A DNA stretch of 8,583 nucleotides from JAIPEI01 sp964443135 (GTDB lineage Bacteria > Desulfobacterota > DSM-4660 > Desulfatiglandales > HGW-15). Under the pieces are notes generated by a model, which worked only from the letters and a program-made list of their open reading frames with translations, was not told the origin of the DNA and made no database searches. Positions 1-7,283 of the stretch are shown piece after piece. A program made the translations under genes and the position numbers. The stretch spans positions 1 through 8,583 of the forward strand of contig CAYUBQ010000114.1 of assembly GCA_964443135.1 (NCBI GenBank), written 5' to 3'. Numbering within the stretch: position 1 is the first letter of the stretch; each line of letters opens with the position of its first letter.

Positions 1-1991
1 TCAAGACCGCGAACGGAAGCGCCTCCATCGCCGGGGTGTCGGAGTACGTCTACCCCGGGGCCTCCTGGGTGAGCGTCACCGGGATGTCGGACGGTACATC
101 CTCCGGCGGGAACGCCCTCGCCCAGACCGGCACCATTTCCTGGGACTTTAACGAAAACACCCGGGCCACGTTCATCGAGGACGGGGACCAACTCGCGTAC
201 TGGTACAAGTTCACTTTCCCGGGGATCGACAGCACCACGTCCATTTACTACCTCACCTGCGCCGAGGGGCGGTTCAGGCACCTGGAGAACATCTGGGACG
301 GCGTGCCCTCCACGGTGGCGGGCTGCTTCTACAGCAAGAGCGGCGTGAGCGAGTTCACCGACGAGGTGGTGGACGACATCCAGCTCACCTACGCCAAGCT
401 CGACACCTTCACCACCGCCGATGAACTGGTGTTCCTCTTCCCCTCCAAGCAGCGGGGCCTGTTCCTGGACCTCGTGAACGGCAAGGTCAACGCGAACGCC
501 TCCGGGGTGAGCGTCCAGGCCTGGAACGGGAATGTCTGGTCGGGCGTGACGGGCCTTCACGACGGGACGGAGGACGGCGGCGCGACCTTTGCCGAGAACG
601 GCCTCATCCATTGGATCCCCACCGAGGAGACGACCGAGGCGGCCATGGAGGCCGTGAGGATCTACAACAACTCGGCCCCGCTCTACGCCTACCGGGTGAC
701 GGTGGACGCCAACCTCACGGACGACGTTCAAATCTACTACGCCGAGGGCGTCCCGGCCCAGGCCGCCCGGGGCGACTTCAAGGACGTGGACGGGTACAAG
801 TTCGCCGCGGAGTACCAGGGCCGTGTGTTCCTCCTGGGACACGAACAGGCCCCCAACAAGGTGAGGTATTCGGCCTACGAGATGCCGGATGTCTTCAACG
901 GATCGGACTCCGGGGTTCTCTACTTCGGCGGTCGGGAGGCGATCCAGGCGGCGGGCGTCATCTACAACGTGTTCCTCTCCACCGGCTTCGAGCAGCTTCT
1001 CGTCGCCAAGACGGCCGAGACCTACCGCCTCTTCGGGGACGGCCCGGAGAACTGGGAAAAGCAAAAGATGAGCGCCAACGTGGGTTGCGTGGCGCCTCTT
1101 TCCTTCGCGGTCTGCGAGGTGGCGGACGTCCTTCAGAACGTGAAGCGGAATGTCGCCATCTGGCAGGCCGCGCACTCCTTCGTCATGTGCGACGGGGCGA
1201 CCATCCAGGACATCGGGACGGACATCTCCTGCTACTTCGACCCCTCCGACGACCGGCAGATCAACCCGGCGGAGATCGACGACACGGTGATGTGGTACGA
1301 CCCGGACCTCGCCTCGGCCAAGGCCCTCATCACCTCCGGGGAGTACCCGGACGACGAATGGGGCGGGGACGATGTCTGGCACGACCAGAGCGTCAACGAG
1401 TGGGGTGTGGACTGGGACAACGCCCAAACCGTCCATAACGTCGAACTCGAGTACAGCCTCGCCTACCAGCAATGGACCAAGCTCCAGCGGGAGGACGACG
1501 ACGGGGACATGACGCTCCAGGCCGGGTTCCAGGCCCGGGACTCGGAAGGCCGGATCTACACCTACGGCGGTGCCGACAATGGGGAGTGTTACCGGCTCGA
1601 GTACGGCCGCACCTGGGACGGGAACGCCATCAACCAGTATGTGCAGACCAAGGATCTCCTGCTCGACCCGGAGAACCCGCTCCGCAACTTCACGCGGATC
1701 ACCCGGTTCCGTCTCCTCTTCGAGCCCAAGGACAGCGCCACGACCTCCGAGGACATCGACGTGGACCACTACGGGGACGGCACCCTCACGGTGGCGGGGA
1801 GCGGCCTGGGCCTGATTGACGACATCGACATGGACGACGACGACGGCCGGAACTCGCAGACCTGCGAACTCGGGCCGTTCCTGAAGCACTCACTCAAATT
1901 TTCGGCAGAGACCAGCAACGTGGACCAGGGGATGGAGCTCGCCGGCTTCATGATGCTTTTCGACACCCTGGACCGCTGGAGGGACGATTAA
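1..1991 (+). CDS. Tail nozzle/stabilisation-like virion protein, 5'-truncated
   Basis: The frame is open to the left edge (first full codon at base 3), so the true start lies outside the window. The GTG at 36 is internal, and 11 sense codons precede it. At least 662 residues are visible. Residues below are numbered from that GTG. Two copies of a module with W..VTG..DGT..GG and a closing YY..AEG element occur at about residues 8-78 and 150-238. A beta-rich part follows, with QGRVFLLG, TYRLFGDGP, GCVAPLSF and CDGATIQDIG, a pattern I associate with the nozzle or stabilisation proteins of short-tailed phages (T7 gp12 or P22 gp10 type). An acidic stretch, DDIDMDDDDG, lies at residues 595-604 and could bind metal. 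The position directly upstream of the ejection-protein genes fits. I am sure it is a phage virion protein, less sure of the nozzle role; another tail or decoration protein is possible. Confidence 0.6.
   Translation, partial: KTANGSASIAGVSEYVYPGASWVSVTGMSDGTSSGGNALAQTGTISWDFNENTRATFIEDGDQLAYWYKFTFPGIDSTTSIYYLTCAEGRFRHLENIWDGVPSTVAGCFYSKSGVSEFTDEVVDDIQLTYAKLDTFTTADELVFLFPSKQRGLFLDLVNGKVNANASGVSVQAWNGNVWSGVTGLHDGTEDGGATFAENGLIHWIPTEETTEAAMEAVRIYNNSAPLYAYRVTVDANLTDDVQIYYAEGVPAQAARGDFKDVDGYKFAAEYQGRVFLLGHEQAPNKVRYSAYEMPDVFNGSDSGVLYFGGREAIQAAGVIYNVFLSTGFEQLLVAKTAETYRLFGDGPENWEKQKMSANVGCVAPLSFAVCEVADVLQNVKRNVAIWQAAHSFVMCDGATIQDIGTDISCYFDPSDDRQINPAEIDDTVMWYDPDLASAKALITSGEYPDDEWGGDDVWHDQSVNEWGVDWDNAQTVHNVELEYSLAYQQWTKLQREDDDGDMTLQAGFQARDSEGRIYTYGGADNGECYRLEYGRTWDGNAINQYVQTKDLLLDPENPLRNFTRITRFRLLFEPKDSATTSEDIDVDHYGDGTLTVAGSGLGLIDDIDMDDDDGRNSQTCELGPFLKHSLKFSAETSNVDQGMELAGFMMLFDTLDRWRDD
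57..269 (+). repeat. W..VTG..DGT module, copy A
   Basis: First copy of a protein-level repeat inside the nozzle-like gene. Its landmarks are SWVSVTG, DGTSSGG, ALAQTGTISW, then YWYKFTF and IYYLTCAEG. It aligns over its whole length with the copy at about 483-749. The DNA has diverged, so this is an old domain duplication. The fold is not identified; a small beta-sandwich or carbohydrate-binding fold is a guess. Confidence 0.6.
483..749 (+). repeat. W..VTG..DGT module, copy B
   Basis: Second copy of the module. Its landmarks are VWSGVTG, DGTEDGG, TFAENGLIHW, then YAYRVTV and IYYAEG. The order and spacing of conserved residues match copy A apart from small insertions. The gap between copies, about residues 79-149, has no obvious repeat content. 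Confidence 0.6.
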
Positions 1992-3176
1992 ATGGCAAGG
2001 CTCAGGGTAGGAACACGACAGCAACGCCTCCGGGGACGGGAACTGGGCAAGCTCGAATCCAAGCCCATCACCGAGGACTTCGCCTCCAAGGTGCGGGAGG
2101 ACTCCATCTCCCGCCTTGCCCGGATGAAGAAGCAGACCGACAAGCAGAAGGCCCTGGAGACCGGGGCGAAGGTGCCGCAGGCGGCGAAGCCGGCGCAGGT
2201 GGCGAAGCCGATGCCTCCTAAACCGAAGCCCGCACCGCCGGCACCACCCCCGCCACCCCCGAAGCCGGCGGCGCCCACCCTCGCACCGCAGCAGGGGCCC
2301 GCCCCACAGCAGGACCTTGGCGGGCGCGGCGCAGGGGCTCCAGCAACCGGCCCTGAGCCGTCGATGAGTATGGCCGACGCCGTGGGCAGGGGCGGAATGA
2401 GTGGACTCGAAGCCGCGGGTAGAGGGGCGATGGTCCTGGGTTCCGTGATTCCGAATCCGGTCACCGGGCCTGTGACTCCGCTTTCTGCGGTTGGCCTCCT
2501 CAAGGGTGCAAAACAGCACGGGCAGGCTTTCGAGGCGGCCAAGGCCGGAAAGGAGGCGCAGGCGAAGATGGATACCCTTTCGCCCATGCTGGCAAATGCC
2601 CCCGCCGCAGAAAACCCGCCGCAAGCTCTCGCAGGGCTCGAGGCCATGCATGCGCCGGCAGCCCCTCCCTCAATCTCGATGAGTCCGATTGGGAGCGGCG
2701 TCGAGGCAGGTGGCAGCTTAGGCGGTCAGGCAGGCGCTATCGGCGGCATGAGCGGGAGCAGCAGCGCCGCGAGCGGGATTGGAGTAGGCAGCAGCCTGGG
2801 CGGCCAGGCGGGCGCCATAGGCGGCATGAGCGCACCCGGCGGTAGCGCAGGGGGTGGAGTCGGCGTAGGTGGCTGCATCATCATCTCGGCCTGCACCGAC
2901 CCCTATTCCTACGAGGTGAACGTCACCCGGGTCTTCCGAGACACCTACCTGTCGGATGCCATGCTCAAGGGCTACTACGCCCTCGCCCGGCGGGTCGTTC
3001 CCTCCATCCGGCGGTTCACCCTCGTCCGGAAGGCCGTCAAGCGCCTTCTGGTGGACCGCCTCATCGACTATGGGGAGTGGATCCTCAACCTCAAGCCGGA
3101 GCGGGAGCGGAGGGGGAGCGAGGCGGTGAGCCTCGGGTTCCTGCGCCTGATCGGCTGGATCGGGAGGCATAAGTAA
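1992..3176 (+). CDS. Proline/glycine-rich phage protein with CFI-box-like C-terminal domain
   Basis: 394 residues. The ATG follows the previous TAA with no gap, and a Shine-Dalgarno GGAGGG (1978-1983) sits 8 bases upstream. Parts in order: a basic N-terminus; a motif F...VR..S.SRLA at residues 30-43 that is shared with the next gene; a lysine/alanine/proline-rich linker with a run of prolines (about 57-115); a small-residue-rich middle; a 26-residue tandem repeat (242-294); and a C-terminal domain from C295. That domain begins CIIISACTDPYSYEV and continues with VFRD. It resembles the CFI-box (consensus like CFIATAAYGS....EV....RFRD) found at the C-termini of many bacterial proteins after low-complexity linkers. 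Its molecular role is unknown to me. The position between nozzle and ejection genes suggests a virion or assembly role, which is inference. It is not a lipoprotein, because C295 is far from the N-terminus. Confidence 0.75.
   Translation: MARLRVGTRQQRLRGRELGKLESKPITEDFASKVREDSISRLARMKKQTDKQKALETGAKVPQAAKPAQVAKPMPPKPKPAPPAPPPPPPKPAAPTLAPQQGPAPQQDLGGRGAGAPATGPEPSMSMADAVGRGGMSGLEAAGRGAMVLGSVIPNPVTGPVTPLSAVGLLKGAKQHGQAFEAAKAGKEAQAKMDTLSPMLANAPAAENPPQALAGLEAMHAPAAPPSISMSPIGSGVEAGGSLGGQAGAIGGMSGSSSAASGIGVGSSLGGQAGAIGGMSAPGGSAGGGVGVGGCIIISACTDPYSYEVNVTRVFRDTYLSDAMLKGYYALARRVVPSIRRFTLVRKAVKRLLVDRLIDYGEWILNLKPERERRGSEAVSLGFLRLIGWIGRHK
2715..2873 (+). repeat. 26-residue glycine-rich tandem repeat (two units)
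   Basis: Two units start at 2715 and 2793, 78 bases apart and in frame. Each opens with the same 13 residues, SLGGQAGAIGGMS, followed by a serine/glycine-rich tail ending GIGVGS or GVGVGG. The 39-base cores (2715-2753 and 2793-2831) differ at 6 bases, all synonymous. The second unit runs directly into the CFI-box cysteine. Confidence 0.85.
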
Positions 3177-3715
3177 TGGCTCAACGAAACTTCCTTGACC
3201 AGGTGCGGTCCGGGTCCATGTCCCGCCTGGCGAACATCCAGCGGCGGCAGTCCAGGCTCCGCGGACGCCCCCTCACCCAGGAGCAGCAGGCCGCCCCCTA
3301 CGAGGCCTTGGCGGCCACGTCCGGGCAGCGCCTCGCCCAAGAAAGGGCCCTCAACCTCCAGGAGCAGGGGCAGGAGCAGGAGACGGGCCTGGCGGAACGG
3401 AGGCTCGACCAGCAGGCCTCCCAATTCCAGGACCAGATGGCGGCCAACCGGGAACGCCTCGCCCAGCAGCAGGCGCAGTTCGAGGAACAACAGCGCCTTG
3501 CCCAGGAGCAGATGGAGGAGCAGATGCGGGCGGCCCAGATGGCGAGAGAGGCGGATGAGAGCGCCCAAACCATGCAGCTGATTGGCACGGGCCTGGGTGC
3601 CGGTGCAGCACTCTTGGGCGGGACCGACCTCGGCGGCAGCATCATGAGCGGCGTTGGTGATGCCATCAAAAACATCGGGTCCACTATCGGTGGATTCTTC
3701 GGAAGCCTCTGGTAA
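3176..3715 (+). CDS. Small ejection (pilot) protein-like, coiled coil plus glycine-zipper tail
   Basis: 179 residues. Its ATG overlaps the previous stop by one base (TAATG), with GGGAGG (3162-3167) 8 bases upstream, so translation is probably coupled. The N-terminus carries F...VR..S.SRLA at residues 6-19, as in the preceding gene. Residues about 35-125 are rich in Gln, Glu, Arg and Ala and should form a long helix or coiled coil. Residues about 134-178 are a glycine/alanine-rich hydrophobic segment with small residues at regular spacing (GTGLGAGAALLGG, then IGSTIGGFFGSLW), of the kind that inserts in membranes. This architecture and its place as first and smallest of three resemble P22 gp7 or T7 gp14, virion proteins injected to build the DNA conduit. 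The assignment is by architecture and gene order, not by a catalytic motif. Confidence 0.6.
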   Translation: MAQRNFLDQVRSGSMSRLANIQRRQSRLRGRPLTQEQQAAPYEALAATSGQRLAQERALNLQEQGQEQETGLAERRLDQQASQFQDQMAANRERLAQQQAQFEEQQRLAQEQMEEQMRAAQMAREADESAQTMQLIGTGLGAGAALLGGTDLGGSIMSGVGDAIKNIGSTIGGFFGSLW

Positions 3716-3719
3716 GGAG
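3714..3719 (+). promoter_or_regulatory. Shine-Dalgarno fixing the start at 3726
   Basis: AAGGAG lies 6 bases before the ATG at 3726 and overlaps the TAA of the previous gene. It decides the start of the gp20-like protein. The in-frame ATG at 3654 would overlap the previous gene by 62 bases and would add 24 residues encoded antiparallel to no recognisable motif. Confidence 0.8.
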
Positions 3720-3725
3720 CAAACC

Positions 3726-5150
3726 ATGGCAAACCCCTATTACACTCCTCCCCGCAACACGACAAGCCCCCTTGTCCAGGGCGTGGGTACGGGCGCGAAG
3801 CTCGTGGATATGTACCAACAGTCCAAGAACCAGAGGGGCAAGCTGGACTTGATGCGGCAGCAGCACGAGCTGTCACAAAGGAAGTTCGGGGCCCAGCAGG
3901 ACCAGTTCTCCCAGACGATGGACTACAAGAACCGGGCCCTGGAGCAGGGTGACCGCCAACTGGACATTGCCGAGAAGAAGACCCCCGCTCACCTCCAGGA
4001 CTTCGACCCGGGCCGGGTGAAGATCCTCCGGACGGCCATGCGGCTCGGCAAGGCCGAGAAGCTCTTCGAGCCGGTGCTGAACGACATGGAGACCCTTGCC
4101 AAAAACCCTAAGGTGAAGGCGGTGGACGCCTACCGGTTCCTGACACGCCCCGACTACCTCAAGATGAAGCAGGGCGAGGTGCTCGAGAACGCGAGCAAGG
4201 AGCTCGAGAAGGCCGTCAACGACGGCGACACCATGCGGGCGCAGCAGGTCAAGGAGTTCATGGAGCAGGCCGGGGACCTGGAGTGGGTGCAGGGGCGGAT
4301 GAACAACCTCTTCCGGAACACCCGGCAGAGTTTGGCGGCGGTGGAGCAAGCCCAGCAGATCGAGGCGATGAAGGCAATGCCGGAGCAGTTCGGGCCGCGT
4401 GTCACGGACCAGTACGGGAATGTCCTCCAGCAGAACCGCACGACAAATGAGTGGGAGAAGGTGACAGGACCTCCTTCCGGTATGGCCCTGGATGTGGGTG
4501 AGGATGGAACGGTGAAGTTCCGGCAGGGAGTAGGGGCGGGGGCAAACCTTGAGCGGGGGACGAAGAAGGGGCTCGAGGAGCGGGTTGTGAACGCCCAGGA
4601 GGGGATCGCCCGACTCCAGGAGATCGCCCAGAGCTACCAACCGGGGTTCCAGCAGATCAACACCCGGGTCAAGAACGCCTGGACCGGACTGAAAGACAAG
4701 CTCGAAGGATCCCCGCTGGAGGATTGGGTCGGGAAGGCTACCCCGGAGGAGAAGCAGAAGCTCGAGGAGTTTTCGGAGTTCAAGCGGGACGCCCTCTCGA
4801 ACATCAACCTCTACATCAAGGAGATCACCGGGGCTCAAATGAGCGAGCGGGAGGCCAATCGGATCCGGAAGGCTATGCCCGATCCCGGAGAGGGCCTTTT
4901 TGACGGGGACTCCCCCTCGGAGTTCGAGGCCAAGTGGAGCCGCACCATGCGGAGCCTGAAGCTCGCCAATGCCCGGTACATCTACTACCTCAAGACCGCG
5001 CCTGAGAGGCTGGAGTCGGGTGAGGTCATGAGCCTGGACCGCTTCAAGAACCGCCTCGAGGACCGGGAGGAGGAACTCCGGGAGGCCGGCCTTGCGAACG
5101 AAGAGATAGCAGCCAAACTCAATGAAGAGTTTTTCAGCCTGGGGCAATAA
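3726..5150 (+). CDS. Middle ejection protein-like (gp20-type position)
   Basis: 474 residues beginning MANPYYTPPRN, with the start set by AAGGAG at 3714-3719. Residues about 30-80 are a charged, Gln-rich helical region, probably a coiled coil. Most of the remainder is helical and charged, with no membrane segment. The most diagnostic stretch is about residues 360-420: NLYIKEITGAQMSE, AMPDPGEG, FDGDSP, EFEAKW, then LANARYIYYLK. I recognise this pattern from internal virion or DNA-transfer proteins of many short-tailed phages and prophages. The length is close to P22 gp20 (about 470 residues), and it lies between the gp7-like and gp16-like genes. The expected role is a virion protein released into the cell envelope at infection. 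It ends with TAA directly against the next ATG. The phage ejection family call is fairly secure; equivalence to gp20 is by position. Confidence 0.7.
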   Translation: MANPYYTPPRNTTSPLVQGVGTGAKLVDMYQQSKNQRGKLDLMRQQHELSQRKFGAQQDQFSQTMDYKNRALEQGDRQLDIAEKKTPAHLQDFDPGRVKILRTAMRLGKAEKLFEPVLNDMETLAKNPKVKAVDAYRFLTRPDYLKMKQGEVLENASKELEKAVNDGDTMRAQQVKEFMEQAGDLEWVQGRMNNLFRNTRQSLAAVEQAQQIEAMKAMPEQFGPRVTDQYGNVLQQNRTTNEWEKVTGPPSGMALDVGEDGTVKFRQGVGAGANLERGTKKGLEERVVNAQEGIARLQEIAQSYQPGFQQINTRVKNAWTGLKDKLEGSPLEDWVGKATPEEKQKLEEFSEFKRDALSNINLYIKEITGAQMSEREANRIRKAMPDPGEGLFDGDSPSEFEAKWSRTMRSLKLANARYIYYLKTAPERLESGEVMSLDRFKNRLEDREEELREAGLANEEIAAKLNEEFFSLGQ

Positions 5151-7283
5151 ATGGGAAGCGTAACAGATCAACTGCTTTCAGGAGATATCGGCGGGCAGGA
5201 CAAGGAAAAGCCCCGGAGGAGTGTGGTGGATCAACTCCTCGAGGGCGGTCCCGGCGTCAAGGGCACCAAGGCCACCATCGGCGGTGAAGAAGGGGTCTAC
5301 CCCCTCCAGACCGGCCGGGAGCCTACCGGGGCCATTTCCACCATCACCGGGGAACCCATCAGCCGTCCAGTGGATGTGGATACGGGCCAAAAGCCCGGAT
5401 TCGGCGCCATGGTCGAGCAGGGGTTCGTGGACGACCCCGGAACCAAGATGGACATCCTCTCGAAGCGGATGGGCATCCCCCGGGAGCGCTTCGGGGTGGC
5501 CGAGGGGAAGATCGTCTATCTGGCCGACGATGGGAAACTCTATCCGGCCATGCCCAGTGGCAGGACGCCCGGAGGGTATGGGAGGCTCGGGGCGGGGATG
5601 GTGAGTCATGGGCCGGAGATTGCCCTCGGAAGCCTCGCAGCCCCCGCAGGGCCCGGGGCGGCCTTTCTCGGAGCGGCGGGCGGTGAAGGGATCCGGAAGT
5701 CCATTGGAAACCTCGCCTATGGTGAGCCCCAGACTATTTCTGGGAATGTAAAAGACATGGCGGTGGCCGGTACCCTCGGGGCCGCAGGCGAAAAGCTCGC
5801 CCGCACCGGAATCGGACTCCATGACGTTGCCCGGGGACGGAAGGCCGCGGGCCTGATGAAACTCGCGGGCCGGGAAGTGGAACGGATGAACCCGGCCGAT
5901 GTAAGGCGTATCAAGGGCATGGCCGATGACCTTGGGATTGAACTCTGGACCCCGGAGCTCACCAGGAGCAACGAGCTCGCCGCCCGGTTCCGGCTCCTGG
6001 GGGACCTTCCGGTGACGGCCGACAAGGTCGGGCAACTCCGGATGAAGCGGTACAAGGAGATCAACGACGCGGTCCAGAATTGGCTTGACTCTTTCGCGCC
6101 GCCTTCCACCACGGCGGAGTCGGCGGGGCGTGAGGCGGTTGGGGCCGCCAAGGAAGGGATCGGGGCCGCCAAGGCGGTAAGGCAGGCCAAGGCCAGGCCG
6201 CTCTATAAAAAGGCCTACAAGACCACCCTAGATGAAGACGTAGCCGAAGGCTTAATGGGCGATCCGGCCATCAAGGGCGCGGTGAACAGGGTCCGGAAGG
6301 ACCCAGTCTACAGCCGGGAACTGAAGTCCGTTGATGAAAACAACCTCCAGGTCTTCGATCTCGCCAAGCGACAGATTGATGACCAAATCAAGGCCGCCCA
6401 GAGGAAGGGTAACAACAACCGGGCCCGGATTCTCCAGGAATCCAAGGATTACCTGGTGGAGGTGCTTGACGAGACCTCCCCTGATTACAAAAAAGCCCGT
6501 CAGGTCTTCGGGGACGAATCTGAGGCGGTCGAGCAACTGACCGGCAAGAAGCAAACCGTTGGCAAGCTCGCAAGCCTCGAGGGGAACGACATCGAGAAAG
6601 CCGCGGACTATGCGTTCGCACCCTCCAAATCCTCTCCCGAGGTGGTCAGGAGGGTCAAGGAGGTGGTGAAGAAGCGAAGGGGAAAGAAGGCCTGGGATGC
6701 CCTCCTTCGCACGCACCTAAAGGGCAAACTCCGAGATGTAGCGAAAACGGACACCGGGAACCTCGGCGGCCAGCTTCGGAAAAAACTTTTCTCCGACCTG
6801 GATCAGCGGGAGATCCTCCAGGAGGCCATGACGCCGACCCAGTTCAAGAACTTTGAGAACCTGATGGAGGTGCTTGAGCGGACCGCCATCACGACCGGGC
6901 AAGAATCAACGTCGATCCCAAGGGCTTTTTCAGCATCGCAGATGTCAGAAGAGGCGGGCGGTTTCCTGGGAAAGGCCCAGAGAGTGGTCTCTCATCCGCT
7001 TTACTCTTGGAAGCGGGGGATTTCAGATTGGCGCGCAAGGCTTCGCTCCGAGAAGTACCAGGAAAAGCTCTTGGATGCCATGACGGATGAACGGACTACC
7101 GGACAGCTACAGAGAATGTTGCAGCTAAAGCCAGGATCACGAAAATTCCTGACGCAACTAGGAACATTCTTAGCCATCGTGGGCGGAATTCAGGGGCGTG
7201 AGAAGGCGGCAGAGTCCACACGCCGAGACGTGCTCCCGTCCATGCGACCCCCAAGAGGAACCACCCCAAGGCGTACCCGATGA
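5151..7283 (+). CDS. Large ejection protein-like (gp16-type position)
   Basis: 710 residues. The ATG abuts the previous TAA, with only a weak G-rich Shine-Dalgarno (5141-5144), so coupling is likely. A short motif SV.DQLL.G occurs twice near the N-terminus (residues 3-12 and 24-33). Residues about 150-221 contain two alanine/glycine-rich hydrophobic stretches (GSLAAPAGPGAAFLGAAGG and MAVAGTLGAAGEKLA) that may contact membranes. Residues about 391-475 hold a helical block with DLAKRQIDDQI, LDETSPDYKKARQVFGDES and VEQLTGKK, typical of phage DNA-transfer proteins. No lytic transglycosylase motif was seen. A final hydrophobic segment (FLTQLGTFLAIVGG) precedes a basic tail, PRGTTPRRTR. That tail overlaps an opposite-strand candidate gene and has weaker third-position GC (about 59% over the last 32 codons, hand count). 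It is the last and largest of three ejection-type genes, like P22 gp16 (about 609 residues). Confidence 0.7.
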   Translation: MGSVTDQLLSGDIGGQDKEKPRRSVVDQLLEGGPGVKGTKATIGGEEGVYPLQTGREPTGAISTITGEPISRPVDVDTGQKPGFGAMVEQGFVDDPGTKMDILSKRMGIPRERFGVAEGKIVYLADDGKLYPAMPSGRTPGGYGRLGAGMVSHGPEIALGSLAAPAGPGAAFLGAAGGEGIRKSIGNLAYGEPQTISGNVKDMAVAGTLGAAGEKLARTGIGLHDVARGRKAAGLMKLAGREVERMNPADVRRIKGMADDLGIELWTPELTRSNELAARFRLLGDLPVTADKVGQLRMKRYKEINDAVQNWLDSFAPPSTTAESAGREAVGAAKEGIGAAKAVRQAKARPLYKKAYKTTLDEDVAEGLMGDPAIKGAVNRVRKDPVYSRELKSVDENNLQVFDLAKRQIDDQIKAAQRKGNNNRARILQESKDYLVEVLDETSPDYKKARQVFGDESEAVEQLTGKKQTVGKLASLEGNDIEKAADYAFAPSKSSPEVVRRVKEVVKKRRGKKAWDALLRTHLKGKLRDVAKTDTGNLGGQLRKKLFSDLDQREILQEAMTPTQFKNFENLMEVLERTAITTGQESTSIPRAFSASQMSEEAGGFLGKAQRVVSHPLYSWKRGISDWRARLRSEKYQEKLLDAMTDERTTGQLQRMLQLKPGSRKFLTQLGTFLAIVGGIQGREKAAESTRRDVLPSMRPPRGTTPRRTR

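Noticed and set aside
36..38. GTG at 36 as the start of the first gene
   Set aside because: The frame is open upstream to the edge, with sense codons that read on from a repeat module, and no Shine-Dalgarno is visible before the GTG. The gene is truncated by the window.
611..1438. 275-residue plus-strand frame inside the nozzle-like gene
   Set aside because: Its Arg/Gly-rich translation is typical of an out-of-frame reading of GC-rich DNA, and it lies fully inside the better frame.
1890..2651. Two long minus-strand frames (to 2647 and 2651) opposite the CFI-box gene
   Set aside because: Arg/Gly/Cys-rich translations from a GC-rich low-complexity region, with no recognisable motif; the plus frame has a Shine-Dalgarno and a conserved C-terminal domain.
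2862..2876. Lipobox-like VGGC before C295 of the CFI-box protein
   Set aside because: It is near residue 295, far from the N-terminus, and no signal peptide precedes it.
3654..3725. Upstream ATG at 3654 for the 474-residue gene
   Set aside because: It would overlap the previous gene by 62 bases and lacks a Shine-Dalgarno, while the ATG at 3726 has AAGGAG at ideal spacing.
3873..5171. 432-residue minus-strand frame opposite the gp20-like gene
   Set aside because: It is rich in Leu, His and Pro, with no domain-like pattern, and lies entirely opposite a well-supported phage gene; a high-GC antisense shadow.
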